Assembly (NCBI RefSeq): GCF_018228765.1
Contig: NZ_CP073695.1
Coordinates: 2,465,218 to 2,529,217, forward strand
From: Halorubrum ruber
Lineage (GTDB): Archaea; Halobacteriota; Halobacteria; Halobacteriales; Haloferacaceae
Direction: 5' to 3'
DNA: 64,000 bases
Positions 25,794 through 33,135 of this stretch are shown piece after piece. The translations under genes were made by a program, and so were the position numbers. The stretch's first letter is position 1, and each line of letters begins with the position of its first letter. The notes beneath the pieces are model-generated. The model made no database searches. It saw nothing but the letters and a program-made list of their open reading frames with translations, and had not been told where the DNA came from.

Positions 25794-26045
25794 TCACGAG
25801 TTTCGGTCGATCCACTCGCAGAATGCGTCGAAATCGTGCGCTCCGGCGTCGTCCGCGATGCCCCTGAGTGTTCCCTCCCGGAGTTCGTCGTGGAGCGGGA
25901 CCGTGACGTGCCGTTTGTCCGTCTCGTTCGTCGGGTGTTCGTAGTAGAGCTGCGCGTGGTCGCCGGTCGTTCGCCGCCACTCGAAGCCGGCGCGGTTGAC
26001 GAGTACCTTCACGACCTCTCGCCCGGAGAACGTGCGCCTCGCCAC
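25794..26045 (-). CDS. hicA: HicA-type mRNA interferase toxin
   Basis: This 83-residue protein has the HicA double-stranded-RNA-binding fold. It has the N-terminal RRTFSGREVVKVLVNRAGFE, the catalytic-type His in TTGDHAQLYYEHP and the VTVPLHDELREGTLRGI ending. HicA toxins cleave mRNA when free of HicB. The start is GTG at 26045, one base past the hicB stop, so the antitoxin comes first in the operon. The pair lies antisense between purK and purE. Confidence 0.85.
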   Translation of the reverse strand: MARRTFSGREVVKVLVNRAGFEWRRTTGDHAQLYYEHPTNETDKRHVTVPLHDELREGTLRGIADDAGAHDFDAFCEWIDRNS

Positions 26046-26046
26046 G

Positions 26047-26316
26047 CTATTCGAGGACGTCGGGCGGTTCCGTGTCTCCGGTCGCGTTCTCCCCGGGATC
26101 GATCCCGAGTTCCCGAAGCTCTTCGTCGGTCGGCTCGCGACCGATCTCTCCCCGGTGGAGCGCGACGGCCTCGTCGAGGTTCTCCAGCGCGTCGGAGCGG
26201 GACTCGCCCTGCGTCGTGACGCCTGTCCCCATGTCTCGGGCGATCCACCACTTCTCCTCTTTCCAGAGGCGGATCTCACTGTCGCGGTCGGCTCCGTCGT
26301 CCGTCGAGCTTGCCAT
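26047..26316 (-). CDS. hicB: HicB-type antitoxin
   Basis: This 89-residue protein is a partial RNase H-like HicB fold: KEEKWWIARDMGTGVTTQGE, followed by SRSDALENLDEAVALHRGEI. It would bind and neutralise HicA and probably repress its own promoter. A C-terminal DNA-binding domain (ribbon-helix-helix or HTH) is not visible; residues 60-89 (EPTDEELRELGIDPGENA) are an acidic tail. It has its own TATA box at 26341-26350. Confidence 0.8.
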   Translation of the reverse strand: MASSTDDGADRDSEIRLWKEEKWWIARDMGTGVTTQGESRSDALENLDEAVALHRGEIGREPTDEELRELGIDPGENATGDTEPPDVLE

Positions 26317-26340
26317 TATCGTACAGTTCGGGCGATTCGG

Positions 26341-26350
26341 TTGATAAGGG
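26341..26350 (-). promoter_or_regulatory. TATA box of hicBA
   Basis: On the minus strand the box reads CCCTTATCAA, 25-34 bases before the hicB ATG at 26316, so the toxin-antitoxin operon is leaderless and independently transcribed. Confidence 0.55.
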
Positions 26351-26434
26351 TTGGGCAGGGGACACTGCCGCATCGAGACGAGACCGGTCGCCGCATCCGG
26401 GAGTTCCTTGTAGCCCTCCGACGAACCCTCGTTT

Positions 26435-27043
26435 ATGACCACGGTGGACGACCTGATCGACCGGCTCGAAGCGGAAGCGGCGGCGGACGCGGACCCGGCG
26501 ACCACCCCGGACGTGGGGATCATCATGGGCTCGGACTCGGACCTCCCCGTCATGGAGGACGCCTACGAAGCGCTCGACGACCTCGGCTTCGCGGAGCAGA
26601 CCGACTTCGACGGGGCGCCGGACGCCCGGTTCACCTACGAGAGCTACGTCGTCTCCGCGCACCGGACGCCGGAGCTGATGTACGCGTACGGGGAGACGGC
26701 GACGGACCGCGGGCTCGACGTGATCATCGCAGGGGCGGGCGGGAAGTCCGCCGACCTGCCGAACATGACCGCGTCGATCGCGTACCCGGTGCCCGTCATC
26801 GGCGTGCCGGTTCAAGAGAAGTCGGTCGACTCCGTCATCGGCATGCCGACGGGCGCGCCGATCGTCGCCGTCGACGCCGGGAAGTCGTACAACGCGGCGC
26901 TGTCGGCGGCGCAGGTGCTCGCGCGCGAACACGACGAGATCGAGGAGCGCTTAGTCGAGTTCCACGACGAGCAGAAGGCGGGCGTCGCGGACGTCTCCGC
27001 CGATCTTCACGATCTGGGTCTCGACGGGTTCCGGGATCGGTAA
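26435..27043 (+). CDS. purE: N5-carboxyaminoimidazole ribonucleotide mutase
   Basis: This 202-residue protein rearranges N5-CAIR to CAIR, the step after PurK. Motifs are IIMGSDSDLPVMEDAYEAL, SAHRTPELMYAY, AGAGGKSADLPNMTAS and PVIGVPVQ. The N-terminal about 28 residues are an acidic extension and the C-terminus has a haloarchaeal tail. A 659-base distance to purK with an antisense gene pair means that purE needs its own promoter. Confidence 0.93.
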   Translation: MTTVDDLIDRLEAEAAADADPATTPDVGIIMGSDSDLPVMEDAYEALDDLGFAEQTDFDGAPDARFTYESYVVSAHRTPELMYAYGETATDRGLDVIIAGAGGKSADLPNMTASIAYPVPVIGVPVQEKSVDSVIGMPTGAPIVAVDAGKSYNAALSAAQVLAREHDEIEERLVEFHDEQKAGVADVSADLHDLGLDGFRDR

Positions 27044-27200
27044 GGAGTGACCCGCGTGGTGGCCGCGCCCGAATACCCGGCCGTTCGTTTATAAATAGTG
27101 CCGTACGGGGATTCGGTAGACGCTTATAAATTCTCAATCGCTCAGCGTTACGCCGGTGACGGTGATCGGTCAAGAACATCTCCAAATCCCCAGTCGCTTG

Positions 27201-27371
27201 TTTATAAATAGTGAACCGGAGATCAACGGCGAACACCGCCAAGGCCTCAACCGCTCGCTTATAAATGGTGAACTGGAGATCGACGGTGAACGCCGCCAAA
27301 GCCCCAGTCGCTTGTTTATAAATGGTAAACCGGAGATCAACGGCGAACACCGCCAAAGCCCCAGTCGCGAG
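27201..27371 (+). repeat. 57-base tandem repeats, three units
   Basis: Units start with T/CTTATAAAT at 27201, 27258 and 27315, an exact 57-base period. Each unit continues with GTGAAC(C/T)GGAGATC, GGCGAACACCGCC and GCCCCAGTCGC. The third unit runs on into copy C of the ~300-base repeat. Further TTTATAAAT-type boxes at 27088 and 27123 stand outside the period. The unit equals the first part of the dispersed repeat. Confidence 0.8.
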
Positions 27372-27640
27372 GCCGCCGTACGCTCGCTGTGCTACTCGCT
27401 CAGTCACTCCGTTCCCTCGCTGCGGTGCTTGCGTCGCCTACGGCGGCCTCGCGACTGCCCCTTTGAGTCCCGCCCCGCACCGCACAGCAACCGCAGCCTC
27501 ACGCCTCCCCAGCCTCGTCGGGCGCGTCCTGCGGGCTCCCTCCGGTCGCCCTCGCCGCGCCCGACTCCCTCGCGCGTGCGACATCGCGCCCTGCGGGCGC
27601 TCGTCGGCACGCGCCGACCGCACCGGCGCTCATTTATAAA
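27315..27640 (+). repeat. Dispersed structured repeat, copy C
   Basis: The copy is bounded by TTTATAAAT (27315) and TTTATAAAC (27633). Hairpin 1 pairs 27362-27380 with 27439-27457, a perfect 19-bp stem. The linker contains CTGCCCCTTTGAGTCCCGCC and CCTCCCCAGCCTCG. Hairpin 2 pairs 27517-27526 with 27556-27565 (10 bp, arm GTCGGGCGCG). It ends with CGGCACGCGCCG. It sits 190 bases before the nuo operon. Confidence 0.8.
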
Positions 27641-27786
27641 CGAACTCCGTTCCGCGCGCCCCAAAATCGGTGCGCTTCCGTCGACTCGCCCTCCGATCCG
27701 GATCGACGGCTGCCGGTCGCTTCGCCGGTGCTTCGACCGCGAACGGGCGATATCGGCCCGCACGCACGCGGACGCACAAGACTCAA

Positions 27787-27795
27787 CGCTTATGA
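27787..27795 (+). promoter_or_regulatory. Probable promoter of the nuo operon
   Basis: CGCTTATGA lies 39-47 bases before the nuoA ATG at 27834. Nothing closer looks like a TATA box, so a short 5' leader of about 10-15 bases is expected. Confidence 0.4.
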
Positions 27796-27833
27796 GGGGG
27801 CGGTCCAAACGCCAGCACGTTACGGAGACCTAT

Positions 27834-28250
27834 ATGAGCGATTGGATAGCGATTGGCGCCTTGGCGGTCGTCGGCCTGCTCATCCCGATAGCGATGATGA
27901 CAGTGTCGGCGCTGCTCCGTCCGAGCGTGCCTGAGACCGGTAAAAGTACCACCTACGAGTCCGGCGAGACCCCGACGGGCGGGACGCGGATCCGGTTCAA
28001 CATCCAGTACTACATGGTCGCGCTGTTGTTCGTCGTGTTCGACATCGAGACCGTGTTGCTGTTCCCGTGGGCGGTCATCTACCGTCCGGCCGTCCAGGCC
28101 GGCGTGCCGATGGCCGACCTGCTGTGGCCGATGTTGGCGTTCGTCGGAATCCTCGCGGTCGGACTCGTCTGGGCGTGGCGGTCGGGGGCGATCAGCTGGG
28201 CTCGCAGCCCCCGCGCGACCAGCAGAAAGACGACGGAGGACATCAACTAA
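27834..28250 (+). CDS. nuoA: NADH-quinone oxidoreductase-type complex, subunit A
   Basis: This 138-residue subunit has three membrane helices and the conserved loop YESGETPTGGTRIRFNIQYY. FDIETVLLFPWA follows and is diagnostic of NuoA/ND3. It is the first gene of the complex I operon. The ATG at 27834 begins directly at the first membrane helix. The last base of its TAA stop is the first base of nuoB. Confidence 0.92.
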   Translation: MSDWIAIGALAVVGLLIPIAMMTVSALLRPSVPETGKSTTYESGETPTGGTRIRFNIQYYMVALLFVVFDIETVLLFPWAVIYRPAVQAGVPMADLLWPMLAFVGILAVGLVWAWRSGAISWARSPRATSRKTTEDIN

Positions 28251-28948
28251 TGAGCAGCGATCAACCGTTTATCACCGACGATTCGCAAGTCGTAACCGAG
28301 ACCAGAGACGCCCGGATGACCGGGCAGGGAGACCGATTCAACTCCCGGCTCCGAGAGGCGTTCGGCTCCTCGCCGTTCATCCTCACCAAGTTCGACAAGT
28401 TCCTGAACTGGTGTCGGGGCTCCTCAATGTTTATGCTGCAGTTCGGTATCGCCTGCTGCAGCATCGAGATGATGCACACCTACGCGGTGAAACACGACCT
28501 CGACCGATTCGGGTCGGGCGTCCCCCGCGCCTCGCCGCGGCAGGCCGACGTGATGATCGTCCCCGGGACGATCGTCTCGAAGTTCGCCCCACGGATGAAG
28601 CGCGTCTACGACCAGATGCCCGAGCCGAAGTTCGTCGTCGGCATGGGCTCGTGTACCATCTCCGGCGGCCCGTTCCAGGAGGGGTACAACGTGATCAAGG
28701 GCGCCGAGGAGGTCATCCCGATCGACATCCACGTCCCCGGCTGCCCGCCCCGCCCCGAGGCGCTCGTGTACGGCGTCGTGAAGCTTCAGGAGCGCGTCGC
28801 CAACGGCGAGGCCGCGCCCGTCACCGTCAAGCCGTACGAGTTAGAGGAGTTCTCGGACCTCGAACGCGACGAACTCGTCGACAAGCTGGCCGACGAGATC
28901 GACGACGACGAGCTCGTCATGCGGTACAACTTCGCTGATTCGCCATGA
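28250..28948 (+). CDS. nuoB: Complex I subunit B (N2 cluster)
   Basis: This 232-residue peripheral subunit has ligands of the N2 4Fe-4S cluster in FGIACCSIEMM, GMGSCTISGGPF and HVPGCPPRPEA. An acidic 40-residue N-terminal and a 50-residue C-terminal tail are haloarchaeal. It passes electrons to the quinone. The start overlaps nuoA by one base and the stop overlaps nuoCD by four. Confidence 0.93.
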   Translation: MSSDQPFITDDSQVVTETRDARMTGQGDRFNSRLREAFGSSPFILTKFDKFLNWCRGSSMFMLQFGIACCSIEMMHTYAVKHDLDRFGSGVPRASPRQADVMIVPGTIVSKFAPRMKRVYDQMPEPKFVVGMGSCTISGGPFQEGYNVIKGAEEVIPIDIHVPGCPPRPEALVYGVVKLQERVANGEAAPVTVKPYELEEFSDLERDELVDKLADEIDDDELVMRYNFADSP

Positions 28949-30609
28949 GCCTCGAACGACCAGACACCGTCGACGACGGCGCCGTCGAGCGGACGCCCGA
29001 CGAGCTGGAGGCGCTGCTCGGCGACCTCGTCGTCGACCGCGACGACCACCTGAACGCCCCCGGCTTCGTCATCCGCCCGGACACCGTTCAGGAGACGCTT
29101 CGGACCCTGAAAGAGGAGGCCGGCTACGACCACCTCTCCGTCGTCTCCGCACAGGAGTACGAGAACCGCTACGAGTCGATCTACCACCTGAAGAAGTACG
29201 ACGACCCCACTCAGGAGGTCAGTATCGTCGTCCCCGCCGATAAGGACGACCCCGTCTCGGAGTCGGCCGAACCCGTCTTCCGCACCGCCGACTGGCACGA
29301 GCGGGAGGCGTACGACCTGATCGGGATCGAATACGACGACCACCCCGACCTGCGCCGGATCCTGCTGCCGGAGACCTGGCAGGGCCACCCCCTGTCGATG
29401 GACTACGACAAGGACCGGCCGCAGATCGCGACGCTGCCGGAGCACGCGAACCCGCTGGAGGACCACCACAAGGACGCGGAGTCCGACACGATGTTCCTCA
29501 ACATCGGGCCGCACCACCCGGCGACCCACGGCGTCCTCCACCTGAAGACGGTCCTCGACGGCGAGCAGGTGGCCGACGTCGAGCCCGACATCGGCTACCT
29601 CCACCGCAGCGAGGAGCAGATGGCGCAGTCCGGGACGTACCGCCACCAGATCATGCCGTACCCGGACCGCTGGGACTACATCTCGGCGGGGCTGCTCAAC
29701 GAGTGGGCGTACGCCCGCGCGGCCGAGGACCTCGCGGACATCGAGGTGCCGGAGTACGCGCAGGTCATCCGCACGATGGGTGCGGAGATGTGCCGGATCG
29801 CCGCGCACATGCTCGCGCTCGCCACGTTCGCGCTCGACATCAACGGCGACTTCACGGCGACGTTCATGTACGCCATCAACGACCGCGAGCGCGTCCAGAA
29901 CCTCTTGGAGGACCTGACGGGCCAGCGGCTGATGTTCAACTACTTCCGGCTCGGCGGGGTCGTCTGGGACCTGCCGGAGCCCCGGGAGGAGTTCTTCTCG
30001 AAGACTCGGGACTTCCTCGACCAGCTCCCGGAGTCCGTTGAGGAGTACCACAACCTGATCACCTCGAACGAGGTGTTCCAGATGCGGACGATCGACACCG
30101 GGGTCCTCCCGCCGGAGGTCGCGAAGAACTACGGCGCGACCGGACCCGTCGCCCGCGGCTCGGGCGTCGACTACGACCTGCGCCGCGACGACCCGTACGG
30201 CTACTACGACGAGCTCGACTGGGACGTCGTCACCGAGGACGGCGGCGACAACTTCAGCCGCCTCCTCGTCCGGATGCGCGAGGTCGAGGAGTCCGCGAAG
30301 ATCATCGAGCAGTGCGTCGACCTGCTCGAAGACTGGCCCGAAGACGAGCGGAACATTCAGGCGAACGTGCCGCGCACGCTGCGCCCGGACGACGACACGG
30401 AGATCTACCGCGCCGTCGAGGGCGCCAAGGGCGAGCTCGGCATCTACATCCGCGCGGACGGGACGGACAAGCCGGCCCGGTTCAAGATCCGGTCGCCGTG
30501 CTTCTCGAACCTCCAGACGCTGCCGGAGATGGCGAACGGGGAGTACATCCCCGACGTCATCGCCGCGCTCGGTAGCCTCGACGTGGTTCTCGGGGAGGTG
30601 GACCGCTGA
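28945..30609 (+). CDS. nuoCD: Complex I fused subunit C/D
   Basis: The 554 residues hold two subunits. Residues about 20-175 are the NuoC (30 kDa) part (DDHPDLRRILLPETWQGHPL). From about 190 onward lies the NuoD (49 kDa) part with NIGPHHPATHGVLHLKTVLD, DIGYLHRSEEQMAQ and the C-terminal SPCFSNLQTLPEMANGEYIP lining the quinone site. Such fusion occurs in several lineages, including haloarchaea. The stop overlaps the nuoH ATG by one base. Confidence 0.93.
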   Translation: MSLERPDTVDDGAVERTPDELEALLGDLVVDRDDHLNAPGFVIRPDTVQETLRTLKEEAGYDHLSVVSAQEYENRYESIYHLKKYDDPTQEVSIVVPADKDDPVSESAEPVFRTADWHEREAYDLIGIEYDDHPDLRRILLPETWQGHPLSMDYDKDRPQIATLPEHANPLEDHHKDAESDTMFLNIGPHHPATHGVLHLKTVLDGEQVADVEPDIGYLHRSEEQMAQSGTYRHQIMPYPDRWDYISAGLLNEWAYARAAEDLADIEVPEYAQVIRTMGAEMCRIAAHMLALATFALDINGDFTATFMYAINDRERVQNLLEDLTGQRLMFNYFRLGGVVWDLPEPREEFFSKTRDFLDQLPESVEEYHNLITSNEVFQMRTIDTGVLPPEVAKNYGATGPVARGSGVDYDLRRDDPYGYYDELDWDVVTEDGGDNFSRLLVRMREVEESAKIIEQCVDLLEDWPEDERNIQANVPRTLRPDDDTEIYRAVEGAKGELGIYIRADGTDKPARFKIRSPCFSNLQTLPEMANGEYIPDVIAALGSLDVVLGEVDR

Positions 30610-31682
30610 TGGGCACGGCGCCCGCGCAGCTGTTCCCCGAGTTCATCGTCGACACGCTCGGGCTCGACAGCGTCATCGGCGAGGTCGCGGCCTCGCTCGT
30701 CGCCGCCTTCGTCGTCGGCAACATCATCCTCGCGTTCACGGGCGTCGCGGGCCCGTGGGCGAAACGGAAGATTACGGCCGCGTTCACCGACCGGATCGCG
30801 GTCGACCGGATCGGCCCCTACGGACTCCTCATCATCCCGGCGGCCGCGGTCCAGCTCCTCGCGAAGGAGCTCATCATCCCCGAAGGCGTCGACCGTCCCT
30901 CGTGGGACATCGCGCCGATCCTCCTGCCGGCGTCGGCGCTTTTAGGCTTCTCCGTCATCCCGATGGGGCAGCTCGGCCCGATCAACCTCCAGCTCGCGGA
31001 CCCCGAGGTCGGGTTCGCGCTGGTGTTCGCGTTCGCGTCGATCGCGTCCGTCTCGCTGGTGATGGCCGGCTACGCGTCGAACAACAAGTACTCGCTGCTC
31101 GGCGGGCTCCGCGCGGTCGCGCAGAACCTCGCGTACGAGATCCCGCTCATCGTCACGGCGATGTCGGTCGTGATCTTCGCCGGGACGCTCCAGATGAGCG
31201 GTATCGTCGGCGCGCAGACGGAGACGCTGGTGGCGATCGCCGGGGTCTCGATTCCGTCGTGGTACGCGTTCGTGAACCCGTTCGCATTCGTGCTGTTCCT
31301 CACGGCGAACATGGCGGAGATCGGGCGGAACCCGTTCGACATCCCGGAGGCGCCGACGGAGATCGTCGCGGGGTACCAGACGGAGTACTCCTCGGCGTAC
31401 TTCGTCCTCTTCTACCTCGGGGAGTTCGTCCACATCTTCCTCGGCGGGGCGATCCTCGCCGTGACGTTCCTCGGTGGTGCGTCCGGTCCGGGCCCGGAGA
31501 GCATCGGCTTCATCTGGTTCGTGGTGAAGATCTGGGGCTTCTTCCTGTTCACGCAGTGGGCCCGCGCGGCGCTGCCGCGCGTCCGTATCGACCAGCTGAT
31601 CGAGATCGGCTGGAAGGGAATGCTGGTGCTGTCGTTCGCGAACCTGGTGCTCACGGCCGTAATCGTGGGGGTGATCGCCTGA
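30609..31682 (+). CDS. nuoH: Complex I subunit H
   Basis: This 357-residue membrane subunit has eight or nine helices. It has the conserved quinone-site loops DRIGPYGLLIIPAAAVQLL, AYEIPLIVTAMSVVIF and NPFDIPEAPTEIVAGYQTEY. The family anchors the peripheral arm to the membrane arm. The start ATG overlaps the nuoCD stop. Confidence 0.92.
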   Translation: MGTAPAQLFPEFIVDTLGLDSVIGEVAASLVAAFVVGNIILAFTGVAGPWAKRKITAAFTDRIAVDRIGPYGLLIIPAAAVQLLAKELIIPEGVDRPSWDIAPILLPASALLGFSVIPMGQLGPINLQLADPEVGFALVFAFASIASVSLVMAGYASNNKYSLLGGLRAVAQNLAYEIPLIVTAMSVVIFAGTLQMSGIVGAQTETLVAIAGVSIPSWYAFVNPFAFVLFLTANMAEIGRNPFDIPEAPTEIVAGYQTEYSSAYFVLFYLGEFVHIFLGGAILAVTFLGGASGPGPESIGFIWFVVKIWGFFLFTQWARAALPRVRIDQLIEIGWKGMLVLSFANLVLTAVIVGVIA

Positions 31683-31683
31683 T

Positions 31684-32145
31684 ATGATCGGACTCATGAA
31701 ATCCATGGCGACGACGATGAAACACGCGCTGGACGGGTCGACGTTCACGGTGGAATACCCGGAGGACGCGCCCGAGGTGAGCCCGCGGTTCCGCGGGGTC
31801 CACAAGTTCAGCCAGGAGCGGTGCATCTGGTGCCGCCAGTGCGAGAACGTCTGTCCAAACGACACGATCCAGATCGTTCAGGACGACCAGCGCAACGGGG
31901 AGCAGTACAACCTCCACATCGGGCAGTGCATCTACTGCCGGCTCTGCGAGGAGGTCTGCCCCGTCGACGCCATCCTGCTGACGCAGAACTTCGAGTTCAC
32001 CGCCGACACGAAGGACGACTTCGTGTTCAACAAAGAACAGCTCAAGAACGTCCCGTGGTACAAGGGAATCGACCCGCTGGAGTCCCGCAACCCCGATCGC
32101 GGCGCGTGGATCGGGGAGGGCGACGGCGAGGTCGACTACCAGTAG
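31684..32145 (+). CDS. nuoI: Complex I subunit I (two 4Fe-4S clusters)
   Basis: This 153-residue ferredoxin-like subunit carries two CxxCxxCxxxCP motifs, CIWCRQCENVCPN and CIYCRLCEEVCPV, holding clusters N6a and N6b. It would take electrons from the still unknown input module, since NuoEFG is absent here. It is separated from nuoH by one base. Confidence 0.93.
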   Translation: MIGLMKSMATTMKHALDGSTFTVEYPEDAPEVSPRFRGVHKFSQERCIWCRQCENVCPNDTIQIVQDDQRNGEQYNLHIGQCIYCRLCEEVCPVDAILLTQNFEFTADTKDDFVFNKEQLKNVPWYKGIDPLESRNPDRGAWIGEGDGEVDYQ

Positions 32146-32194
32146 CGGGCACGTCTCGAAATCTTCAAAGGGGTTCTCATAGGAGACAAACACA

Positions 32195-32461
32195 ATGGTT
32201 TATGCTACCATCGCGTTCGGGCTGTTCGCCGCGGTCACGCTGGCGTTCGCCCTCGGGGTCGTCCTGGCGCGCGACGTGTTCCACGCCGCGCTGCTTCTGG
32301 GCGGAGCCCTCACGAGCGTCGCGGTGCACTACGTGATGCTGCGGGCGGAGTTCATCGCCGCCATGCAGATCCTCGTCTACGTGGGCGGGGTTCTCATCTT
32401 AGTCACGTTCGCCGTGATGCTCACGCGATCGGATTCCGAAACGGAGGTGAGTAGCGCGTGA
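32195..32461 (+). CDS. nuoJ1: Complex I subunit J, N-terminal half
   Basis: This 88-residue protein has three membrane helices (MVYATIAFGLFAAVTLAFAL, FHAALLLGGALTSVAVHY, ILVYVGGVLILVTFAVML). It corresponds to the first half of bacterial NuoJ/ND6, including the conserved Tyr/Gly-rich VYVGGVLILVTF helix. The split into two genes is known in haloarchaea. The TGA overlaps the GTG of the second half. Confidence 0.88.
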   Translation: MVYATIAFGLFAAVTLAFALGVVLARDVFHAALLLGGALTSVAVHYVMLRAEFIAAMQILVYVGGVLILVTFAVMLTRSDSETEVSSA

Positions 32462-32817
32462 GCAACGACGAGAGCCGCGGCTCCCGGATCGCACCCGCGA
32501 TCGCCGTGGGCGGGCTGTTCGCGGTGTTGGCCGCGACGGTCAACGGGGCGACGTTCGGCTTCGAGTCGGTCGGCTTCCCGGCGGACGCTTCGATCGTCCA
32601 CAACATCGGGTACGCCCTCTTCAACCTCGCCGAGTACGAGCTCGGCGCGGTGCCGTCCGAGGGGTTCCTCGCGGCCTTCCTGATCGCCGCGGTCGCGCTC
32701 GACGTCGCGGTCGACGGCGCCGTCTACCTGGCGAAGCGCGAGGAGGACGACACGGTCGTCTCCGCGCTCGGGCAGGCGTTCACCGATGGCGGACGCGACG
32801 GAGGTGACCGCCGGTGA
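32458..32817 (+). CDS. nuoJ2: Complex I subunit J, C-terminal half
   Basis: This 119-residue protein has two or three membrane helices (IAVGGLFAVLAATVNGATFG; FLAAFLIAAVALDVAVDGAV) and the Tyr/Leu-rich GYALFNLAEYELG loop. By position it is the second half of NuoJ. It uses GTG at 32458, overlapping nuoJ1 by four bases, and itself overlaps nuoK by four. Confidence 0.8.
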   Translation: MSNDESRGSRIAPAIAVGGLFAVLAATVNGATFGFESVGFPADASIVHNIGYALFNLAEYELGAVPSEGFLAAFLIAAVALDVAVDGAVYLAKREEDDTVVSALGQAFTDGGRDGGDRR

Positions 32818-33134
32818 CCGCCGTCGCCGCCTCGATCCCGCCGTCGTGGTACCTGCTGCTGGCGTCGGCCGTGTTCTGTATCGGACTGTTCGGCGTCTTG
32901 ACGCGGCGGAGCGCGCTCTACTTCCTCATGAGCGTCGAGCTCATGATGAACGCGGCCAACATCAACTTCGTCGCGTTCGCGCTGTACTACGGCGACCTCA
33001 CGGGGCAGGTGTTCGCGCTGTTCGTCATCGCGCTCGCCGCCGCGGAGGTCGCCATCGGCATCGGCATCATACTCGTGTTATACCGCAACTTCGGCACGAC
33101 AGACGTGACTGTTCCCGCGGAGATGAGGTGGTAA
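32814..33134 (+). CDS. nuoK: Complex I subunit K
   Basis: This 106-residue subunit has three helices. It has the conserved glutamates of the proton channel in YFLMSVELMMNAANINFVAF and VIALAAAEVAIGIGIILVLY. The start is GTG at 32814, overlapping the nuoJ2 stop. Confidence 0.92.
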   Translation: MTAVAASIPPSWYLLLASAVFCIGLFGVLTRRSALYFLMSVELMMNAANINFVAFALYYGDLTGQVFALFVIALAAAEVAIGIGIILVLYRNFGTTDVTVPAEMRW

Positions 33135-33135
33135 G

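Noticed and set aside
27201-27371. CRISPR array
   Set aside because: The 57-base units are directly adjacent with no unique spacers, and no cas genes are present.
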